Shown: piece by piece, positions 59,243-64,000 of the stretch
Position numbering within the stretch: position 1 is the first letter of the stretch
How the letters are laid out: the number at the start of each line of letters is the position of its first letter
IMG/VR virus record: IMGVR_UViG_3300024324_000425
Location: 1 to 64,000 of that record
Strand: one strand, 5' to 3'
Length of the DNA stretch: 64,000 nt
From: a virus
Made by a program: the position numbers and the translations under genes
The notes under the pieces: generated by a model
What the model was told of the DNA's origin: nothing
What the model saw: only the letters and a program-made list of their open reading frames with translations
Database searches by the model: none

Positions 59243-60594
59243 ATTTAGAAACATTAATATTACGTAACTTAATTCAAGATGAAAATTATACTAGAACAGT
59301 AATACCTCATATCAAGCCAAAATACTTTAATGGTCCTCATAAGATTTTATTCAATGAGATTGTTAAGTTTGTTACTGAATATGGTAAAATGCCTAACGTT
59401 GAAGCACTTAATGTTGAGCTTCAGAAGAATGGTAATATCCATCAAGATGAAATCGGTGAAGTGTTTGCTATCGCTAATGATTTGGATAAAGTGATTGAAG
59501 ATACTAATGCAGAATGGTTAACGAAACAAACTGAGAAGTGGTGTCAAGATAGATCTATTTACCTTGCCATTATGGAATCTATTGATATTATTGATGGTAA
59601 GCATGACACACTTCAAAACAATGCATTGCCTGAATTATTAAGTGATGCATTAGGTGTTTCATTTGATACTAACATTGGCCATGACTATATTGATAACTCC
59701 GATGATCGCTATGAGTTTTATCATAGAGAGGAAGAACATTTACCGTTTGACTTAGAGATGTTTAACAAGATCACTAAAGGTGGACTTGTTAACAAGAGTT
59801 TGAATATTGCCCTTGCAGGCACAGGTGTAGGTAAGTCTTTGTTTATGTGTCATGTAGCTGCAGGTGCTTTAACACAGATGAAAAATGTGTTATACATATC
59901 TATGGAAATGTCCGAAGAAAGAGTTGCTGAACGTATTGATGCTAATCTGATGAATGTACCTATTGACCAGTTAGAGAACTTAAGTAAAGATATGTTCGAT
60001 AAGAAGTTACATAAGATTGCTAACGGTGGTATTGGTAAGTTGATTGTTAAAGAATATCCTACAGGTGCTGCTAATGCTTCTCACTTCAGAGCCTTACTTA
60101 ATGAGTTGAAGTTAAAGAAGGACTTCATACCAGATTTGATTTGTGTTGATTATCTAAACATTTGTTCTAGTAGTAGAATGAAAGCTGACGGTGCTGGTGG
60201 GTCATATCAATATGTTAAAGCCATTGCTGAAGAGCTACGTGGCTTGGCTATTGAGAATAACCTACCTATACTATCCGCGACTCAAACAACACGCGGTGGT
60301 TATGGTAATTCAGATGTAGGACTTGAAGATACTTCGGAATCATTTGGTCTACCAGCAACGGCAGATCTAATGTTTGCTTTAATCTCTACTGAAGAGTTGG
60401 AGAATCTAAATCAAATAATGGTGAAGCAATTAAAGAATAGATATAACGATCCAACAGGAGCTACAAAGAAATTTGTCGTTGGAATTGATCGAGCTAAGAT
60501 GAGATTGTATGATGTCGAAGACTCTGCACAATCGTTAAATTTGGGTACTGTTCAAGCAAGTACCACTAACAACTTTGAAGGATTTACAGTATAA
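59239..60594 (+). CDS. 41: Replicative helicase gp41 (DnaB-like)
   Basis: A 451-residue hexameric helicase: N-terminal helical domain, Walker A AGTGVGKS (193-200), SMEMSEERVAERID, DLICVDYLNICSS (Walker B) and a QTTRGG region. It unwinds DNA ahead of gp43. Its last base overlaps the thyX start. The missing T4-type primase partner is presumably replaced by the gene at 53082. Confidence 0.93.
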   Translation: MNLETLILRNLIQDENYTRTVIPHIKPKYFNGPHKILFNEIVKFVTEYGKMPNVEALNVELQKNGNIHQDEIGEVFAIANDLDKVIEDTNAEWLTKQTEKWCQDRSIYLAIMESIDIIDGKHDTLQNNALPELLSDALGVSFDTNIGHDYIDNSDDRYEFYHREEEHLPFDLEMFNKITKGGLVNKSLNIALAGTGVGKSLFMCHVAAGALTQMKNVLYISMEMSEERVAERIDANLMNVPIDQLENLSKDMFDKKLHKIANGGIGKLIVKEYPTGAANASHFRALLNELKLKKDFIPDLICVDYLNICSSSRMKADGAGGSYQYVKAIAEELRGLAIENNLPILSATQTTRGGYGNSDVGLEDTSESFGLPATADLMFALISTEELENLNQIMVKQLKNRYNDPTGATKKFVVGIDRAKMRLYDVEDSAQSLNLGTVQASTTNNFEGFTV

Positions 60595-61307
60595 TGAAAA
60601 GAACAAATAATATAAAAACAGTAGATAAGGTAGCAACACCAGTAACACACACCACAAGAACAAAAGCAACGTTAGTGAGTTATTCAACACCGTCAGAAGA
60701 GTTTAAAGAAGAAGGTTTGGATGATGTAAAAGACTTAGTTGCATACTGTGCTAGAGTAAGTAATCCATCCAACCAGCTTAATAAAGAGACCGCTGATAAG
60801 TTAATTGGGTACTTGATTAAACACCAACATTGGTCTCCATTAGAGATGGTAAGTGCTTGTATTGAAATTGAAACTACAAGAGATATTGCACGTCAAATCC
60901 TAAGACATAGATCATTTTCTTTCCAAGAGTTCTCTCAACGATATGCCGATCCTACTAAAGACCTATCATTTATGTTAAGAGAAGCTAGGTTACAAGATAC
61001 TAAGAATAGACAGAACTCTATTGAAAATAACAATGAAGTATTAAGTGCTATGTGGAGAATCAAACAAGAGAACGTTATTAAAAATGCACTTAGCGCTTAT
61101 AATTGGGCTATTGAGAATGGTATTGCTAAAGAACAAGCCAGAGCAGTATTGCCTGAAGGTAACACTATGAGTAGGATGTATATGAATGGAACTATTAGAA
61201 GTTGGATTCATTACATCGACCTACGATCTAAGAATGGAACTCAAAAAGAACATATTGAAGTTGCATTAGCGTGTGCTCAAGCTATTGATAAAATCTTTAA
61301 ATTATGA
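60594..61307 (+). CDS. thyX: Flavin-dependent thymidylate synthase ThyX
   Basis: A 237-residue ThyX with the diagnostic RHRSFSFQEFSQRY (104-117). It converts dUMP to dTMP with FAD and NADPH. Residue pattern RSWIHYIDLRSKNGTQKEH near the C-terminus completes the active site. It overlaps the dCMP deaminase, which supplies its dUMP. Confidence 0.94.
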   Translation: MKRTNNIKTVDKVATPVTHTTRTKATLVSYSTPSEEFKEEGLDDVKDLVAYCARVSNPSNQLNKETADKLIGYLIKHQHWSPLEMVSACIEIETTRDIARQILRHRSFSFQEFSQRYADPTKDLSFMLREARLQDTKNRQNSIENNNEVLSAMWRIKQENVIKNALSAYNWAIENGIAKEQARAVLPEGNTMSRMYMNGTIRSWIHYIDLRSKNGTQKEHIEVALACAQAIDKIFKL

Positions 61308-61756
61308 TACATACTAAGAAATGGGCTGATCGATACTTAAGCATTTGTAATGAAGTTGCTAGTTGGAGTAGAGACCCATCAACTCAGGTCGGTGCGGTAG
61401 TTGTAGGTGATAAAGGACAAATATTATCACAAGGTTATAACGGCTTTCCGCGAAACATCAGAGATAACGCTAATAGATATAATGATAAAAAGCGTAAGTA
61501 TGAGTTAATAGTTCATGCTGAAATGAATGCTATTTACAATGCTACATTAAATGGCCAATCATTGCAAGGATCTACAATGTATATATCTGGTTTAGGTGTA
61601 TGTCATGAATGTGCTAAAGCAATTATTCAAGTTGGTATTACACAAGTGGTTGCCCAATGTAAAGAGATAAAACCAGGTTGGGAAGATAGTTGTAATTTAA
61701 CTAAAAAATTATTTGAAGAAGCTGGTATTGATTATTTATTAGAGGAGAAAAAATGA
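61304..61756 (+). CDS. dCMP deaminase
   Basis: A 150-residue zinc-dependent deaminase converting dCMP to dUMP. VHAEMNAI provides the zinc His and catalytic Glu; GLGVCHECAKAI provides the Cys zinc ligands. It feeds ThyX and competes with the hydroxymethylase for dCMP. The stop overlaps the next ATG. Confidence 0.92.
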   Translation: MIHTKKWADRYLSICNEVASWSRDPSTQVGAVVVGDKGQILSQGYNGFPRNIRDNANRYNDKKRKYELIVHAEMNAIYNATLNGQSLQGSTMYISGLGVCHECAKAIIQVGITQVVAQCKEIKPGWEDSCNLTKKLFEEAGIDYLLEEKK

Positions 61757-61914
61757 TAGCAAATTATAAAGAAAGGGTAAAGAACTTATTTACTAAAAAG
61801 CCTAACTACAAAGAGCTGTATGAAGAAGAAAGAAAAACGGCAGAAGTCTTTGAATTTAAATACAATAAGTTAAGAAGACAGTTAAAGTCTATTATAAAAG
61901 AGTGTGATCAATAA
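61753..61914 (+). CDS. Small hypothetical protein
   Basis: A 53-residue charged coiled-coil-like protein starting MIANYKERVKNLF, behind AGAGGAGA. It overlaps both neighbours (4 nt upstream, 1 nt downstream). Function unknown. Confidence 0.6.
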   Translation: MIANYKERVKNLFTKKPNYKELYEEERKTAEVFEFKYNKLRRQLKSIIKECDQ

Positions 61915-62066
61915 TGCCTGTAATGACAAAATGGGCGGTGATATTCCATAATGGTGTTCATAAATCATTATTGGGATTTGACAAAGCCCATATTAGACAA
62001 AAATACCCTAATGTAAAATCAGTATTTAAAATGGGAATTAAACACAACACAGGAGAAATAAAATGA
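61914..62066 (+). CDS. Small hypothetical protein
   Basis: A 50-residue protein (MPVMTKWAVIFHNGVHKS) with alternating strand/helix pattern; its ATG overlaps the previous stop and its end overlaps the next start by 4 nt. No known motif. Confidence 0.55.
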   Translation: MPVMTKWAVIFHNGVHKSLLGFDKAHIRQKYPNVKSVFKMGIKHNTGEIK

Positions 62067-62194
62067 GTAAGACAGCAATTGATGGCGTAAAGATACGCAA
62101 AGATAACAACGGCAATAGACTAAGTAAGAAGACTTATAGCCACGGCAGCTATAGATGCAAACGTAAGCCACAGTCAAAGAGATGCAAGAAGTAG
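62063..62194 (+). CDS. Small basic protein
   Basis: A 43-residue strongly basic protein (MSKTAIDGVKIRKDN; RCKRKPQSKRCKK end) with ACAGGAGA upstream. The basic tail could bind nucleic acid. It overlaps its neighbours by 4 and 13 nt. Function unknown. Confidence 0.55.
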   Translation: MSKTAIDGVKIRKDNNGNRLSKKTYSHGSYRCKRKPQSKRCKK

Positions 62195-62337
62195 TTGATT
62201 GGTTGAACATAGCGATAATCCTAATATTAGCTGGTATAGTAATGGGGATTGCGTTAATATCAGCATTGATATGGACACCGTTTTTATTATTAGGGATAGC
62301 ATTAGATTATTATGAAAGCAGAAAAAGATTACGATAA
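62182..62337 (+). CDS. Small two-segment membrane protein
   Basis: A 51-residue protein with a nearly continuous hydrophobic stretch (residues 9-41: IAIILILAGIVMGIALIS core, then WTPFLLLGIAL), likely two short or one long membrane segment and a basic end. It overlaps its neighbours by 13 and 26 nt. Possibly an inner-membrane effector; function unknown. Confidence 0.5.
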   Translation: MQEVVDWLNIAIILILAGIVMGIALISALIWTPFLLLGIALDYYESRKRLR

Positions 62338-62629
62338 GTGGTCCTTCGTTGAGAAGGATTTAGATCAAGAGCAATGGTTTATTAAGTTAGAAGGTGGGTT
62401 ATATCATGGTGTTGTATATAGTTACGATGCTATTAAGTTGAATGAAGATGATGAATCCATTTCATTTGATTATGAGGTGGTTGATTATTTAGATGAAGAT
62501 CCTCATGGCACTCCAAGATTCAACGAATGTGTTGGTGAAATTCTAAAGCTTGTGTTAGATGATGCTATGAAAGCAGGTGATTATGTTATAGGTAAGAAAG
62601 ATGAACGAAGCCCTAATAATCCTAGCTGA
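62312..62629 (+). CDS. Hypothetical acidic protein
   Basis: A 105-residue acidic protein (MKAEKDYDKWSFVEKDLD) with no recognised motif. It overlaps the upstream membrane protein gene by 26 nt and the next gene by 29 nt. Confidence 0.6.
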   Translation: MKAEKDYDKWSFVEKDLDQEQWFIKLEGGLYHGVVYSYDAIKLNEDDESISFDYEVVDYLDEDPHGTPRFNECVGEILKLVLDDAMKAGDYVIGKKDERSPNNPS

Positions 62630-62864
62630 AGAATGTGCCGAGGTCCAAGTTGAGGTGTCCAAGATACTTCGTTTTGGTGCTGAAGAAGGTAATTTAAAGA
62701 ACCTTGAAAAAGAGATAGGTGATGTTATTGCAATGATGGCTATCTTAGCACATCAAGGTATTATTAATGAAGACGTGATAATGCGTAGAGTCCCATCTAA
62801 ACTACGAAAGTTAAAGAAGTATAGCGATATTAAAGATTTAGATATTATTATTAAAAGTTTATAA
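62601..62864 (+). CDS. Short MazG-like NTP pyrophosphohydrolase
   Basis: An 87-residue all-alpha NTP-PPase-type protein: ILAEECAEVQVEVSK and LEKEIGDVIAMMAIL carry the E-x-x-E and E-x-x-D metal-binding residues. It is about the size of a single MazG domain. It may sanitise nucleotides or alter signalling nucleotides. Its stop codon overlaps the following late promoter. Confidence 0.75.
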   Translation: MNEALIILAEECAEVQVEVSKILRFGAEEGNLKNLEKEIGDVIAMMAILAHQGIINEDVIMRRVPSKLRKLKKYSDIKDLDIIIKSL

Positions 62865-62867
62865 ATA
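62860..62867 (+). promoter_or_regulatory. Late promoter TATAAATA, five bases before ATG
   Basis: An exact box overlapping the previous stop, with ATG 62873 after a five-base spacer and no Shine-Dalgarno: a predicted leaderless late transcript. Confidence 0.72.
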
Positions 62868-62872
62868 GACTT

Positions 62873-64000
62873 ATGAAACTAGTAATACTAACCAAAGACG
62901 TTAAGTCTGAAACTGTTGAGCGTCTATCCGCTGAAATGACTAAAACCGGTGGTGAAGTTTATGCGGTAAACCTTGAAGGTGCCTACCTTAAAGACAATAA
63001 GATATTCAACATCGATGATAAGAAGGGATTTGAAATATCCCCTCAAGATACAGTCGTTGCTGTTCGCGGGTCAATCACCCTTAAAGACTCTTATTTAGAC
63101 CTACTATCTCAAATAGAAAAACGAAAAATCATGACGGTCAACAACCGCTTGTGTAATGAGATATGTGCTGATAAATTCAGAACTTCAATTATCCTCGATG
63201 AGGCTGGTATAGCTCAACCTAAGACCGCCTTAATTGCTATTGGTGATAATATCAAAACCAATTACCCTGAGCAAGCATTTAACAAACTAGATACTAAATT
63301 CCCAGTTATTCTTAAAACCCTACGTGGTGCTAAAGGTGTCGGTGTATTGCTTATTGAGAGTATGCAAGCTTTAGAATCTATTACCCAATTATTATATAAG
63401 CTTGATGAAAGCTCTGATTTGTTATTACAAGAATATATTAAATCAGACTTTGATATTAGAGTGCATGTATTAAATGGTGAAATCATTGGGGTTATGCAAC
63501 GCAACGTGCCAGATGATGATTTTAGATCAAATTACGCGCAAGGTGCAACCACTGAAAAATATAAGCTATCTAAGAAAGAAGAGGAAGTTGCACTAGCAGC
63601 TGCTAACGCCGTTAGTGGTTATTGGGTTGGGGTAGATTTTATTCCTAATAAGGGTAATCCATTAGTACTTGAAGTGAATTCATCAGCAGGCACTGAGGGC
63701 ATCGAGCAGACTATTGGATCATCTATTAATAGAAAAGTAATTAAAACCATAACTAACTCAGATAATTGGATTAAAGCTAAAACTGCGATTGGTGTTAGAG
63801 AAATATTTGAATTTGATTTGTTTGGTAAGATGAAGGCCAAATTAGATACTGGCAATTCTGTTAAGACTCTTGTTATGCATGCCGACGATCTTGTAGTTAA
63901 AAATGATAAAGTAACCTTTACATCCCACGGCCGTGAATATACAATGAAGCTGTATGGTATTAAAAAGATTAGATTAAATGGCGACAATGGATTAGAAGAG
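62873..64000 (+). CDS. RimK-like ATP-grasp ligase with RimB/retropepsin-like domain, 3' end outside window
   Basis: The frame is open to the window end; 376 residues are visible. Residues ~1-300 are an ATP-grasp fold like RimK: PVILKTLRGAKGVGV (ATP lid), LLLQEYIKSDFDIRVHV and LVLEVNSSAGTEG (metal-binding Glu/Asn). RimK adds glutamates to protein C-termini such as ribosomal S6. From ~305, VREIFEFDLFGKMKAKLDTGN begins a segment like the aspartyl-protease-type domain of RimB. The fusion could both attach and trim residues on a protein. It is predicted to be translated from a leaderless late mRNA. Confidence 0.82.
   Translation, partial: MKLVILTKDVKSETVERLSAEMTKTGGEVYAVNLEGAYLKDNKIFNIDDKKGFEISPQDTVVAVRGSITLKDSYLDLLSQIEKRKIMTVNNRLCNEICADKFRTSIILDEAGIAQPKTALIAIGDNIKTNYPEQAFNKLDTKFPVILKTLRGAKGVGVLLIESMQALESITQLLYKLDESSDLLLQEYIKSDFDIRVHVLNGEIIGVMQRNVPDDDFRSNYAQGATTEKYKLSKKEEEVALAAANAVSGYWVGVDFIPNKGNPLVLEVNSSAGTEGIEQTIGSSINRKVIKTITNSDNWIKAKTAIGVREIFEFDLFGKMKAKLDTGNSVKTLVMHADDLVVKNDKVTFTSHGREYTMKLYGIKKIRLNGDNGLEE

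Noticed and set aside
1-64000. Integrase, repressor, transposase or homing endonuclease signs of a temperate or mobile element
   Set aside because: None was found. Terminase, polymerase and other usual intron or intein targets are uninterrupted. The gene set is that of a lytic T4-like phage.

Overview
The window is a contiguous piece of an AT-rich, strictly lytic T4-like myophage genome. The structural, replication and recombination genes (gp13-gp23, UvsY, UvsW, gp55, gp46/47, gp45, gp44/62, RegA, gp43, UvsX, gp41) lie in the order typical of T4-like phages. They are mixed with genes common in marine members of this group: PhoH, Hsp20, a CobS-like ATPase, MazG-like NTP pyrophosphatases and ThyX. 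The host cannot be read from the sequence; low GC and gene content suggest a low-GC marine bacterium. Nearly all genes are on the + strand, tightly packed and often overlapping by 1-8 nt; the one well-supported exception is a deacetylase at 19152-19664.

Layout. 1-2541: end of a glycine-rich tail fibre, a small structural-type gene and a holin-like membrane protein. 2556-19664: a large accessory island with a sugar-nucleotide dehydrogenase, six radical SAM enzymes, a Cys-repeat protein ending in an S74-type chaperone domain, putative glycosyltransferases, an amidinotransferase, a short DegT-type aminotransferase, an NAD-dependent epimerase and two deacetylases. 19766-23189: PhoH and proteins with capsid-targeting-like N-termini. 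23189-36160: neck, terminase, tail sheath and tube, portal, prohead core, protease, scaffold and major capsid protein. 36197-41962: UvsY, UvsW, an Lsm-like protein, late sigma factor gp55, gp47 and gp46. 42101-45539: a VWA/metallopeptidase-like protein paired with a MoxR/CobS-type ATPase. 45598-52619: clamp, a CAT-anticodon tRNA, clamp loader, RegA, Hsp20, a second Lsm-like protein and DNA polymerase. 52675-62864: nucleotide metabolism, an archaeo-eukaryotic-type primase, a DNA hypermodification trio (dCMP hydroxymethylase, T4 AGT homologue, C5-methyltransferase homologue), UvsX, gp41, ThyX and dCMP deaminase. 62873-end: a RimK-like ATP-grasp protein, cut by the window edge.

Regulation is unusually readable. 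Late genes follow the T4 late promoter TATAAATA, whose sigma factor (gp55) is encoded here. Replication genes follow a second family, TGTAC(T/A) - 17 nt - TATAATAGA with an extended -10. At four late promoters and two early ones the ATG sits where the transcript should begin, with no Shine-Dalgarno, which predicts leaderless mRNAs, including the one for DNA polymerase. One early-type promoter points backwards at the late/early boundary and predicts antisense RNA.

The best candidate for an undescribed system is the 2556-19664 island: radical SAM/SPASM enzymes surrounding a protein with four C-x-C hexapeptide repeats joined to an S74 domain, plus sugar-tailoring genes. I infer that it chemically modifies a virion protein or builds an unusual sugar or peptide decoration; the sequence alone does not show the chemistry.
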